A DNA stretch of 64,000 bases from the NCBI GenBank assembly GCA_037576195.1, contig CM075104.1:22894211-22958210 (forward strand). The letters are read 5' to 3'. Below the pieces are notes generated by a model, which saw only the letters and a list, made by a program, of their open reading frames with translations, did no database searches and was not told where the DNA came from. Shown one piece after another: positions 25,401-39,400 of this stretch. The translations under genes and the position numbers were made by a program. This DNA is from Phytoseiulus persimilis (taxonomy: Eukaryota > Arthropoda > Arachnida > Mesostigmata > Phytoseiidae). Position 1 is the stretch's first letter. Each line of letters opens with the position of its first letter.

Positions 25401-28400
25401 GCTTCGAAGAGTCGAAATGTTCGAAGAACGTGAAAGAAGTATTAAACGGAGTGCCGTCGGAATCGGAGCCCTGTTTTTCTCATCTAAACAATCATTGCAC
25501 CGAGCGGGCCAGCCTAGTTTGAGGGAAATACGGTGTCCGATTCCAATGGGACTCCGTCTGATCCTCAAAACGGCTCTGGCATTCGTTCCTAGGGTATCTC
25601 CCAATCAGAGCGATGTTCCGTCCTACACTCAGTCAGACATCGATCTATCCTGAAATCGCTTCATCGATCCACATCATCGGACTCTGCTTAGAACTATCTC
25701 CATCGCGGAGCGGACCTCGTTGGAGTGGCACTCTCGTTCGAAACACGTCTCCTCGGCTGAGATGCTACATTGACCCTGGTAACGCAGAATCGACAGACAA
25801 GAGCACGTTGGACACGTTACCAAAAATGCCGGAGGGAGAGAGAGATCTAGCGGGGTCAGGGAGCCGCGCTTGCGTACACCTCATTCATTCGTATTAGGAT
25901 TCGGTCTTTCCTGGCGGAGCTCCCCACAGGAGAGGACTACGTCGACAACGACGACGCAGACTATTCAATGTGTCCCATATGCAAATCTAATCCCACCCGT
26001 TTGGGACCCTATAGAAGTAGGAGCTGATCCGGATTTCATCCCGTCGGATTCCTGGTAGGAAGACCCCACGATCGGTGGTAACATGACGCAGCCCTGAACA
26101 AGCCCTCAGGGAAAAACTGCCAGGGAAATCCGGGTAACCCTGATTAGGGTGTCGGGCCATTGGGTCAGCCGACCTGAGAGACCAACGCTGTCTTAGATGA
26201 CGAGCTCTGAGCAATCGTCGACGTTTCTGTGATATTCTCGCAGAGACAACAGTGCCGTTGTTGCCGAGCTACCTCTTCGGCTGCATGGAGAACTCCCGAC
26301 CCGCGTCCTCAACCACGCAGTCGATCACAGCTCAGAGCTCGTGATTTGCAAACACAACTTGAACTTTGAGGAGCTCCCACTTAATTGTTAGACGTGCCGT
26401 CATCAGAGCCATCGATGGAGTTGTTGCAGCAACTGCACTATCCTCTCTGAGACTTCTCAGAGTACCGCTCGAACAGGGCTCTGCTGCTGTTCATGGCCTT
26501 CCTCTTATTCCTCTCTCGTTCCTCATTGCCAACGCTCACCTAGGAAAGCGAGGTCAACGCGAAACCTGGAGTGACCAACGGAAACAAATGGATCGCCCTG
26601 AGCTCAATTAAGAGCTCCATGAGTTACGCAGCCACTCATTTTTCATTGGAATCTTTCCGGTAACGGAACATCCAGGTCTTGGTTCCTTCCATCAATTCGC
26701 TCGTGACATCTTCTGCGGACGAGTCTCGAAAACCACTGAGCTACGATGGAACGGACCAACATGAACTCGTGAGACCGTCACTGCTCATCGAATCTCTGTT
26801 TTTAGTGCTAGCGCGCCTCCGCTCCAGATCTACGAGGCTCTCAAGATTTCCCATCAGGTGGCTGGAAATGAGAAGCGGTGTTGGCGATGACAGTGAGCAG
26901 AAGGAGCTTCCCGTCACAACTGCTCCTCCTCAGCCTTTCGATGGGGCGACGAGAGAGAAAAAAGAAACACGGCGCATACGTGGGTCCATGTGCCATCAAG
27001 CACAGACACCAGTTGGACGACGAGGGTGCGGCGGCGGCGAGAGCGCAGATTCGTTAATTCGCGTAAGGTGCCGTAGCGCGGCCTGATCGACAACTTCATC
27101 AGCAGTGGCGGTGGTCGAGGCAGCGCTCCCGGAGCGATACAGCAGATAAGAGAGCAGCTTCTCCACGTGAATCCACCGCTCCCCTATCGAGATTGATTGG
27201 CTGAGTCTCGGTAGTCGGCTAGGATTGGCCGGGCCCGGCCCGAGGGAGCCGGGAAAGTCTTTTTTCAAGATGTTCCCCTGCGGAGCAACTAAAGGTGAAG
27301 TTCTCCGGGAGCCCACCTCTGAAGTCCTTCTAATCCCTTTCAGTCATTGGCTTCGAAGCGAATGAACCCTCAACATCAAACGTCCCCTCGATCGTCCCTG
27401 TCTAATGAAATCACAGCAGTTCGCCCGGATCGAAATAGGCTTAGCGTTGACTACGACAACGAAAAAGAACAGGGGCTCGGGCGGGAGCGACAGCTCGGGG
27501 GGTGGGGGAGGCGTTTGCCGCCCCCGCTGTCACCGCTTTCCCTTTGAAAGATCGAGCCGACGTAGGGTGCAGGATCGGACGCTCCTGGACACTACACGAC
27601 CCTCGGGGGGCCTTTGAATATCGAGATTACGGCTCGATATGGACGTCCTCCCACAGCTGCGAGCCTTTCGCCGGCTGAGCTCGGAAAAGGCGAGCGGCGA
27701 AACGGTTTGGGAACAATGAGACCACCGCCTCCGCCACGACTGCCACCGCAGTTGGGATCTCCGTCGATGATACGATCCTGGCATCGATGAGCGGGATTCA
27801 AAGTGCTCCTTCCTCCAGATAGGTAGACGTTGATAGCAACGAGTAGGAGCGACGATCTCCGTCGGAGGAACCGAAAGGCTCCATGGGGGAGGGGAGTGGA
27901 CACCGGGTGCGCCCAGGAACTCCGACGCAGCGCTATCGCAAGACCCCTCAATTATTCGACCAGTTGACATTGATTTATCTCCGCTGACAAATATCTAGGC
28001 TTCAAGCAATTCGAGGGCCCGGATGTGCGGGACCATCGGTTGAACACTCCGTTCAGATAAAAGTAGGCCTTCGAACATTGTGTGTTCGTCGGTTCGTTCC
28101 TGGATTTCGAGGCGAGCGGCGCGGAGACCGCGTTGAGTCAGGCCCGCGACCGTGCCCGAGAGATGCCAAAGAAGCTGCTGGTTGAATCGCACAGTGACGA
28201 TTGACGTCTTCGGTGGCTGCCCCTCCTCCTGCCGATTCTCTCCGCTCACCCTCGTCTTCGATACCCCCCATGTGGCTTGGCTGTTCCCTAAAGGATGAAA
28301 CAGCACTCACAATCATTCGGCACGCGCTTAACATCAACTCCGCTCCAGTGGCTTTCTCCCCGAGTGTTGGTCGATTTGTTGGTAGCACCGGTCGACGGTC

Positions 28401-31400
28401 GGAGGGATATTCACGAAGCGGTGGGAGCCCTTGATGAACCCGATGAGTTTGCGGCGAGGGAAGTGTAATTTGAATTCGCTGCAATCAATTTCTTTTTTTT
28501 CTCTCCCGACTCCCTTCGTTCCCATCGTTGCGACTTGGTGGGAGCGGGGCAGTGATGTCAGGCGCGCTGAAGTCCTGGGGGAGTCTTGGATTCAGGCTCG
28601 AGTTTTCTCTCGCGTGCGATGATCTCGTCATCCTCTTTCGGCGACACCGTCATCCTCAGACGAACTGGCTGCCCGAATGAGCGCGCCAAGGTTGGAGAAC
28701 GAACAACACGTTGCGTGTTAGCCTTGCGCCGGGACAAAACCACCGAGAAGCTCTCTTCGATTACGCTACTCGTCGATCCAAAACTTGCAGGAGAAAGCAA
28801 ACGTCGCCTGAAATATTTCCCGCAGCGATTGTGCCTGAGAGGCCCCAGTGGCCTGGCGTAGAGCCTGGAAGAAGAATGATAACAGACAACCCTTCCACAC
28901 GATGATTCCGTCCATCATTAACTTGAAGCGTAAAATGGTTTCTGCGCCTAATCACCTCTTTAGATTCATTTGCTGACGAGAGGGGGTCACTAAAGCCGGG
29001 AGATTAGAGCATCATTTCCAAATGAGGCTCATTCTGATCGATGCATACCCAATTGAGAACTCGAGAGGCCTGTGAACGAACCAAAATTCCATCCCGATGC
29101 GCAGGGAGTGATGTCCTTAGGCCGCCGATCCGAGATTCTCAAGGCCGTGTGATGCGAGCACTCACGGTTTGGCTGATAACGATAATTCGAGGCGTTCGAC
29201 CCGAACCTTCATTGAAACATCAGTCTATCTCGTGAAGAAACATCGACATGATCGATTCGTGTCCTTTGTCCCGGTCTCGATTCCCCGTCGTGGGGTGGAT
29301 GTTACCCGGACACTGGTGGAATTCGAGGTCGCCAAGCTCCTGACGGTTTCAAACATGTTCACAAGAAGCATTGCTTTCATTCCTCCACGGTCGACTCTTA
29401 TCTTACCTTCTAAATAATGTATCCTCGACATCCCGCTTCTTCGGGCAACGCGCTTCTTCAGACCGCCGGTCCCAATGTGGTTCCGTTCAGCGCCCTTCAT
29501 TGTAGTGCGATTTCGTCTCTCGAAATCGTTTCCCTGGCACGGGAGATGTTTCATACCAATATCTGGGATCCGCATTCGTACCCGAACCTGTTCAAAGTTC
29601 ACTGTTCTTGCTTAGCCCTGGCTTGACGAGCGTCAAGGCTCAGAAGCCGACATACCTCTTTCTATGACACCAGAGCGCTCCCCACATGATCTGCGAAGAA
29701 TCCAGATTTTTTGGCTGCGCCGCTAACTTTATCACGCCCTATGACGAAAAGCAAGATCAGGAAAAGGAATGCAAATTCTTGGATCATCGTCCCGGTCGAT
29801 CAAAGTGGCAGCTCACACTCGAGTAAACTCGTCATCGCCAAACCAGACCCTCGACTGGATTGAGCTTCGCCTCGAGGAGGACCGCCGCAAAATCTCCTTG
29901 TCTGTCTCCTTGCCTCCGTCCTCATTATTTCACTGCTGTACAACACGGACGGCATGGCGTAACGATGAGGGAGTACGGGCGTCCGAACTCCGTCAAAACC
30001 GACGAGCTGATCCATTCTCTCGACGGAGGACAGATGCCTGTCCAGGAGGGAGCCAAGCGAGAGGCTCCTGCATTACGACCCGTCCATATCTCTCGTACTC
30101 ACTTCTCCTAGGAGTCCGAACTCGCCTCCCCTCTCGCTGCTCGTCCTTCGAGGTGGCCCCAACTGGAGAGACACGTCGCTTCAGTGAGAGATTCGTTCAT
30201 GGTTTTTTTGCGCCCTGCTATTCGTCCCTCTTTGGGTTTTCCCAGTGCCTCTCACCCGTAGCTTTTGTTTTTCTCCGCCCTAACTCCTTCCCCGCCATTT
30301 TCAACAAGCTGTCACGCTGTGAGTTGGTGCATTCCCTCTGCGAAAGGTGCATAGTGCGCATTCCGATGCGCCAGTTTCGCTTTGAAGCCTCTGAATGAAG
30401 GTTCTGAGACTCATTACTGCATTGTTGATTCCCCCGCTCGTTCCACAAGGCGGCGGATCGCTGATGAGTTCCGCGGAGGTGCGGGCGGAAAGCCCCGCCG
30501 GCTTAATCTGACATTGCTGTTGCGAGAGACTGCGCCAGTGGTCGCCTCGGTTGTCCTTCCCAGAGCAGAGGCCTCGGCCGTTCCGAGGTCGTGGCCCAAC
30601 CCGAACAACGAGTCCAGTGGCCCAGGACGCATTACAGGCCCGCAGTTCTGGAGTTGCCCGTATCTCCGTCCGTCCGTCCGTCTGTCTGCTCGCGCGCCTG
30701 CGCCTCTCAAACATTAATTTGAGTGCGGCGTCTCCCTCCTCAGACCGCCTCTCAGATCGGCCGTTCGTAAGTAGCTCCGGCTGTTCCTCCTCGAGAGTGC
30801 GTCTGTGTTTGTGTGAATACTGAGCGTCTCCTGCCCGCCCGTGGCTCGCGAGCCCGACTGGAAACAAGGAATGCTCACTCCATCCACCGATCCCTCATTT
30901 CTGTTCCCCGTTGCGTTTCTCCGCAGCGTCCTCGCCTTCATCGCCGCTCCGTGTCAGGAGGGATTGGAGAATCTCGGCGGCGAACTTCCTTCAATTTCCA
31001 GATTGGATCCGATCGGATCTGATTCGATTCGCCCGCGCCGGCGACGAAATTCAGAGAAATTGAAGAATTGCCCCGACATCGCTCTCAAGATGAAACTAAA
31101 GAATCGAACGGGACTCGCGGAACCTTCGCGGATCCCCGAGGGTTCGGGTCCTGGAGAAAAACGTGAAGCTCCAGCGAGCTGGTACCCTCGTGAATGAGTT
31201 CACCGTGTTTCAAAGAAAGTTATCACTGTCTTTTCCGTTTTATTATCATCTCCATCTTCTCGTTCCATAAGAAATAACATAAAGTGTTTCTCGTGTGGAT
31301 TGTGTGGAAGTTCACGACGACAAGAGCTCGCTGTCCAACCGGACTGTTCGCTGTCTCGGCCCTTAACCAGCTAAACACTCGGGGCGTCCGAAACATCAAA

Positions 31401-33400
31401 CCCGACTGCTCTCTCGTCCCCGTCGTACCTAATCATTCACTGTCTCAACTTTTCTATCGAGGGAACTGATTCGGTGTCGGCAAGGTGCATCGGTGATCAA
31501 TGAAAGTCTGCTTGAACTTTTCGTTGAACGACTACTCGTTGAGAATGTCCACCATCCTGCGATTTAATATCAGCTGTCCCTCGTCGATGTCCCGTTCTGG
31601 GATTCGATTTCCCTCGACGTCTCGGATGTAGCCTGATTCGCAAGTTCAGAGGTCGAGGTCATGTTTCACGGATCGATCCACTCCGACGATGATTGAACAC
31701 ACGTCTTATAAAATTCTTATCACTAAAAATGATCGGACTGCTCGCAGCAGCTTCCCGTAGAGCAATTGCACATCCGGCTTCCAGGTTCCGTCGGTGAGTC
31801 CCGAGGTTTCCTTTGTTTCGTCCAGTCACAGTGACCTCGGCGAGTTCCTCAGAGGGGACTCGTGATTCCGAATTTCGAAAACACGCCAATATTCCGGGAC
31901 AGTTCCCGCCTGCCAGAGACAAGTCCGTCTACCTTCGCATCATTCAACCTGGATTCTCTCCTTACCGATATATGTATAGTTATATATACAAAGGCCGACA
32001 GGGAATTCCGACAAGCATCGGAACGATCTGTCGCAGATGGACAAAACATCAAACGCTGGTTCAGTCGGATGGTCGACCAATCAATCACGTGATTGATTCT
32101 CACAGCCTGCGCGCAGCTCGAAGATCAGCTGACAGGAAGGACGACTACAGGGAGACGAGTCGAAACTTCAAAGATTGGCGAGCGAGAGCTCCTGAAGATG
32201 TACAGTCGTTGAGAGATTCGTGCGGAAACTGTCAAGGCTCATCATTTGGGGATCGAAACCTGTATCATAAGAGTAGATCACAAGATGGGGGAGCTCGAAC
32301 AGGGCTTAGAATGTCCCGCTCGCCAGAACGATGGGATGCGCAAGAGCAACTCCGGCTGACGCAGTCGTCTTCCCCGTCGGTGACAATATGGCTGTTATGC
32401 TGCGGTTGTTTTTCCAGTCGTTATCGTTGGTGAACATTGTTGATGTCGTTTGTTGTTAACTGATGCGCTCAATGGAGCCTCGTGTTATCGCATTTATTGC
32501 TTGCAAACACACGGGCAACCGTCTCTACGTGTACTGCCTTGTAGTTAAGTATCTTTCTCTCCCATCTGCGCTCCGAAGATTCCATATATTACAGACTCAC
32601 ATACGTAGTATTTACTCGGATTTCTTGTGATCTGAATCATCTTGTACTCCGTGATTCTTTCTCTCGTTGGCTCCTGCCCTGATGTGTTCTATTCGTTCGA
32701 TTGGTCGCATGAGCCGATCTCGATCCCGGTGAAGGGACTGAGCGGGAAGCGGAGTGAATTTCGTCGTCAGGGCACAAGCACTCGCTCTGCGCAAGCGCCT
32801 AGCTCGATTCTGGTTGTGTTGAGTTGCTCCTCGAAATATAGTAATTCAAGTCATCCAAGTTGAATATAAGCAGTCCAAAGTATTTTTATATCCATCAAGC
32901 ATTGGGACTCAACAAGAAAAGTTGTCGCAGTGGTCAGATATGCTTCGTACTTTGTTCCGGTTCGCAAGGACCGTTTTTAAGGTTTCGTTCAGATGTTTTT
33001 CTACGGGTTCTTCTTTACATTGACTACGGGGTCAGCCGTCGCTGGGTCGACTTCCTCCTCCCTTCTCTTCGAATTCTCCTTTTTTCTTCGTTCTGTACAG
33101 ATGTTGAAGGAGGTGTTCCGTGCTTCGGCCGCGTCCCCGTCGTCTCGAAGCCCTGTGTCGATCGTCCCCACTGTCCATTGGGCCGAAAGGAAACCTTTGG
33201 CAGTTCCCCTCCAGCTTCGGCGAGGTGACACACTCAACCAAGGGCAAGCGAGAGACAGACAATCGTGGACTGGAGCTGCTGACGATGTTTTGATGGCGCG
33301 GAACAACAACCACCGAAGGAGTGCGTCGCTGAACCTCTGGCAATGCGACGATGGGAGTCGGTCGGCGGCTCGCTTCATCGGTCGACTTCTACGGGATCCC
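19444..33400. other. long non-coding stretch, no supported gene
   Basis: Many short open frames occur on both strands, but none shows a recognisable domain, a signal peptide with matching exons, or a clean splice chain. The area 27995-28860 has frames with C/G-ending codons on both strands at once, so strand and reality cannot be decided. The part just left of 33401 must contain the 3' UTR of the follistatin-related gene. The nearest AATAAA I noticed on the minus strand is at 32498-32493, which would imply a UTR of about 0.9 kb. Confidence 0.45.
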
Positions 33401-36400
33401 TTAAGGACTTCTGACCCAAACAAGTAGACGAGGATGAACAACGTTACCGATTTCGCAATTCACCGTCCGTGTTTTGCCATTGATAACAAACACCGCTTCG
33501 TTGGCTGAGGTGACCATATAAGTGCCGAATATTCCTGCACTCGCTATGGGTCGTCGAGAGTTGCCCCATTCAGACGAACGAGGATCTATTGCGCGACCTA
33601 TACCAGTGATCATTTCGACCTTGCCGTCTTGAAGGTTAACGAGAAGAATATCTTCCTTGTTCGAGGATGACGCATACAGATCGTACGAGTGGGACGTCCT
33701 CGAGGAGAAGAATGTCAGGTCGGCGATGCGTAGTGTCGTCTTCACGTCGAACAAGAAGTGCAGACCTGCGAGGCAGAACCGATTTCAATATGAAGACGCA
33801 GCTCAACAATTCTAACGACCTCGGCTGGAAGAGATTCTCGCCGACACGGAAGTCGTCGGTCCGATTGTTCCCCTCGCCGCATCGAGCGTCCACTCACCTG
33901 TGTCGGTCACGGCCTGAACAACGATGGTGATATCGTTTGAAGAATTTTTCTCCTTGTCTGATGGCGAGTGCAGGGTGACGACGTACTGCGAGTCGGGCGA
34001 AACATGGGGTTTTCCGAGGAGGGTTGCTTTGAACGAAACAACCTCGTCGGTCAGGTAGTCGAGCACTAGCTGGCCGTTTGCGGACCCGGTGTCGGGGTCC
34101 ATGCATGAGACGACGATGAAGCCACCTGGGAAATGAGAGCGCCCAACCTAAGTGAACCTGACTCACCACCATAAGGGAGAAGCCATAACAGTTCGTTACG
34201 CCGTTGACTGCTGGACGTTTGTTAGAGGCGCCAGCGGCGTCGTGCGAGAAGACCGCGACACGGCGGCGAAAGCAATCCCTGCTCGTCTCCGTCACCGCCA
34301 CTTCGACCGGCAACAACGGGAGGAATATAAATGGAATCAGGGTCGGCCCGCTCTTTTACGAACGCACAAAAAACTGTTTGCGGCCGAGAGCGAGCAACAG
34401 AGGGCAACCCTAATCCCTCGCTGGAGCGCGACAGGGCCGGTTGTGGTCTGCGAGCAACCGAGACTGCAGCATCAAAGGCCCACGGCGCCGTAGTCGCGAT
34501 GGCCGCGGTCGTGATGCAGCCTCTGGTGGCTTTGGTGCGTACGCCGCCGCCGCATGTCAACTTAAACGACAGCTGCCACTAGCTGTCGCTCGTACCGGCT
34601 CCGCAACAACGGCGCCGGCAATAGTTGCTGCTGCTTCAGCTACAACAACGCAAACGTCAAATACGAGGAAGGAAAGAATCAAACAAGAGGGCGGGAGGAC
34701 CGACCGGGAGGAATTGGCATCCGTCGATCCCGCCGCGTCGATTCGCGCCTCGTTCTCCTCGAGGTCGTCGCTTTCCACGTGGACTGCGAATCGAGTCGAC
34801 AGTCCGGGAACGGTCGGGGAACGGCTCGGGAGGAAAGTGGCCCCATGGACGATCACTTCAAGCCCTCTCGGTATTTCGCCAACTCAGGATTCGGGACGAG
34901 AACGTTCGGTGAAATTGACGGGTCGCCCGTCCTGAGGGCTCGAGTCATGCCCGACTTTCATCCGGGCATCAGCATTCAGATGTTGTTATCCAGATGACGG
35001 CGTTTCCGAGCAGTGTTCGATACGATGGCCTCGAGCCTCAGGTGAGCGATCGAGGCTGACTGCGAGCCGCAGCGATCACAATCCAACACCGAGCGTACTT
35101 ACCGAGAGCAGCGAAGTCGGCGCCGATCGGGTGGCAGGTGATGTTGCCAAACTCGATTGTTTTCACGTATTTCATCGCACGCAGATCCATCTTCGACAGG
35201 CCGTTCTGACCCGAGTGAACCACGTATCCGTATTTCCATGGGAAACCGAGATCCGATGTGGAGGGTATGAACAGAGAGCTCACGAGGTCGAAGTGGCCAT
35301 CGACGGGTTCCGGATGAACGGTGTGGTGTTTCTTCTTCTGCGATGCATCTCGGATAATTTGTATCGTTTTCGTACCGCGGTCGACAGGTCCCCTCCAGCA
35401 GAGAACCCACAGCTGATCGAGGTGGGGAACGTAGTAAAGCTCGACCGGGAACTTATCGGTCACCACGACCTGAAACCGAGGAAGAAGGATTGAAGTTGTT
35501 CGACTAGCCTTCCGTCGGGAGAGCTGACGAATAGCTGACGCAAAAAAAGGACCGCGCTCGGATGAGCCTGCAAGGCGCGAGTTTTTGCCGCCCCCAACCG
35601 ACTGTACGAACGAGCGGGCGGGCGAGCGAGCGAGCGCCTAACAGACTAAATAACTGGATCCGTCCGTAAGTTCGTCAGGAGCCCGGGAGTCTGCATACAG
35701 GCATGCATGGAAGCTTATCTGACTCGCAGAACACTCGACTTTCGGTCGTCGGGGACAACCAGATGGCTGGCTACGAAGCAAATGACAACGATGAGGAGGC
35801 TGCTGCGGGTGGGGAAGGAAACATGCAAATGAGAATGGTCGGCTGGTCGCTTGGTTGGCCACTGCACCACCACATCTACCGAGCCGCACATCGCCAACGT
35901 CGACGGCACCGACAACACACTGTGGATGTTGCGCTCCTGCTGGCTCTCTCAAGGCCTCTCCTGTACAGTCAAGATAAGAGATAAGGCACGCAGAGACCAC
36001 TTCGCCTGCAAACGACAAACGACGACGACGACGACAGAAGCAACAACGATGAGTGCCGCGCGAACAACAACAACGAGCTGCAGATGTGCGCCACTGGGAT
36101 GCAGAAGGCTGTAGGCAATGCTAAATGAACGGCTGGCAGCTGTTTCTGCTGCTGCAACTAAGCGTGCGTTCGTCGTCGTCGTCGCGGCACATCGAGATGC
36201 AGTGCGGGCGGACGCGCATGCGGAACGAGCAGCTTCCGCCGAGCATGCGCTCCTGATGAGCGAAGGAAAAACACAGTGCCAAGATAAAGACTCGGTGAGA
36301 TACTCACGTCGACCACGACCATTTGCACGCGCGAAATGACAAGGACTCGTCCCTTGGTCGGCTGCGAGACGTACACGTAGCGATCAGCGACGTTGATGGC

Positions 36401-39400
36401 TCGTCCCCAGGAGCAAGGGTGTCCTCTTTCAGCGCAGAGATTCTCCTGAGTACCGGGAATTATGTCAACTGACTGGACTTGGTGATAGAGCCGGCAGTTG
36501 TCGGGATCGTAGACCGAGATGCCCCAGTCATGGAAAGCGAAGAAGCGTCTCTCCTCCGCCGGCGGAGCTGCGCGAGAAAATCATTCGATATTCATGAGGG
36601 AAGTTCACGGCGGGTAATCAATCGGAAAATCAGAAGTCCTGGCGTCTCGACGAGTTAACACCGAAAGTCGGGAACACTCACTCGGAGCGGGCTCGTCCTG
36701 AACCACCAGCGACGATATGTCTCTCGATGAGCCGGCCGGGCTCGAGGCCACGCACATGTACGCTCCGGTGTCCGAGTAGGTGATCTTGCTGACCATTAGC
36801 GCGGTGCCGTTGCCCACGATCGTGTATTTATCGGCGAGCATCTTGAGATTCTCGTCGTTCTTCAGCCATTTGACATTCGGAACCGGCACACCGGTGACGT
36901 GACACTCCATTTCAGCGAGTTCACCCGGCGCACGTGACTGAATGCGAGGAATTACGTGCACCTCAGGTAGCGCTAGAAGCAGGAATCGAGACCGTCGGTT
37001 ATCCGCTGTCGTCGTACCGGGCGGCAGTCCATCCCTCGGTGTCAATCGTCCACCGCGCCGCAGCTACTCACTGTGGATGTGGAGCACGTGCGTTTGAACG
37101 ATGTTCAAATTCTTCTGAGCATGACAAGTGTAGTTGCCAGAGTGAACAAGCTGTACATTTGTTAGGTAGAGCGATCCGTCAACGAAGACCTGAAGAACGA
37201 GGCGAAGAACTGGATGGATCACAAATCTGTGTCACGCACCCGAACTGAAGTTTCCTTCCGCCCGGGCGAATCTCAACATTTCGAAGCTATCGAGCTCCGA
37301 ATAGAGCGTTAGTCGGCTTTTGGAGGGGAAGCAACCCACCTTGATCTCTTCCTCGTTGAGAGCGTTGAGATCGAAACCGTTCCTCCGCCACACGATAGGA
37401 GGCGGAGGAGAGCCGGTGACATCGCATTTGATTTCGACGTTGTCACCCACTCGAGCCTGCACGACGGCCACTTCCAACTTCTTCTCGAGCGAAACCATCT
37501 GAATGCCTGTAAAGCATCCCCTCTCGTCAGTTCGAGTGGGCTTCGCATCTCAGGTTGCCGACCCACTACCAGAGGGGGAACTGACGTCGACGCCTCCGCC
37601 GGTCATTAGGGAACGCCAACGGACCGACCATCTGCTTGACCGGCTCGGCCGCCTTTCTCGGTCGACTGCTCGAGTGCAATTAAACCACCGATCGTCCGAG
37701 TTTTCCGAGGGAAGTTCTACAGCATTGGATCGAAGTTGTTGTCGTCGAGGTCCACGAGCCCCGTTGCCGGCGGGATATGCCTGCAATTCCTACTCGTCGT
37801 CGGGTCCAGGGCTCTCCGCTCTGTATCATAAACTCCCTCTTCCTATCTGCATCTCAACTGTTGCTCCGCTCCCCCTTCGCGAGAGATTTTATGGAAGCGA
37901 GGAAAGAAAGAAACGGTTGGTCGGGGACGGAAAACGACTCAATAGAGGAGGCGAGAGTGCCAACTTGTTCGTCAATGGTAATCTTCGCGACGATCGTGTC
38001 TCCATCATCCTCCGGGTCTGAATGTCTTCCCCGCGCCCGCCCGGACAGCACCCGGCCGGAGAGCCGTTACGCCTGACACCCCTCGTTCGGTCGTTTTCTT
38101 TTCTAACTCGATTCTGTCATCCGCGCCCAATATTTGAATACAGCAAAAGAGCAAAGGCGGCAGATCGAGATTCGGAAAGGAGCGGACCAGCGAAAAATGG
38201 CCGACAATCGCTTCGGCGACAACAGAAACAGACTCTCCCGATTCCCTTGAGTCTTGGACGCCTCGGCAGGCGCTGGAGCTCGAGTTTGTTGTTGCGAGTT
38301 AATGGAAGTTTAGATTACGTCAAAGCAAATCAATGAAAGTGTGTGCGCTGGAGAAGTAGGTGGACGACTTCAGGCGCCGTCACACAGGAAACGAGGAAAT
38401 GTGCCGAGGGGGAATTCTCAAAGGAAGCAACTCGGTCCGAGCGCCGCCGATGGAAGGCGCCGGGAGAAACTTTGAGTGGGAGAAAATAAAAAAAGCGGAG
38501 AACAAACATTTTGATCCGGTTTCTCCGTCAACAAGAAACTCACTGTCGAGTTTGTTGAAGGCTCCGTAGAACTCAGCTACTGAGAGCTTCCCATCTTTGT
38601 CCACATCTTCAAACAGCAGCATGTCAGCCAAGATGCAAGCTTGCGATAATTGAGACATCTTGTCGTCCTCTGAAGCTTTCCACAGCTCTTCGCCTTGAAG
38701 ATAGTTGTCCGCGTTGGTGTCGTAGTGCCCAAACATCGAAGCCATCAGGGAGTCCGAACCTGCAACAGGCAGAATCTTCGTAGGGCGTCCGGGTGGGGTT
38801 TCTGTTGACGTTGATCCAGGCCGAGCCCGTTCAGGGCTGCGGACCGTGCTGCGGTCGGCTGTGGCCGAGCTCGGAACCCCAGCAGGGGTTTTACATCGCT
38901 CACCTCCGAGTCTTTTGACTTCGCCGTTCTTCGAGTAGAAAAGCAGGAGGTTCTCTTTCATGAAATCGTAATCTTGCTGACAGCACTCCTGGTCTTCGAG
39001 GGAGCCCGACTCCGGCTCCATTTCTTCCTCAGCGGAAACTTCCAACGCTGGAAAACGCGGAAACGAGATGATTTTATAGCAGACGACTTCCGAAATGCCC
39101 GCCGCCTCCCATCCACTTTTATTACGTTGACCCGTTGGATTTAATATCAAAACGACGAAAATACTCACAGTCCTTCGACGTTTTGCTCCGGGAGCTCGGA
39201 GTAGTCGTCGTAGTGGTGCTGCTAACCTCAACCCAGGCCAAGTCCGAGTCCAGCCGAGGCTTTTTCCTCAGCTGTTTCTTGGAAAAATCCCTTTTCGAAC
39301 AGAGTCCTTTGTGGTCGACCTGGATATCCGTGTTCGAGAGACACGCTGCCTTCCTAAGCTCACAATGGTTCTGGTAATACCTCCCGTCAGATCCACAAAT

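Noticed and set aside
27995..28860. Possible minus-strand multi-exon gene (three protein-like frames)
   Set aside because: Both strands show equally protein-like frames, no donors connect the pieces, and no domain is recognised.
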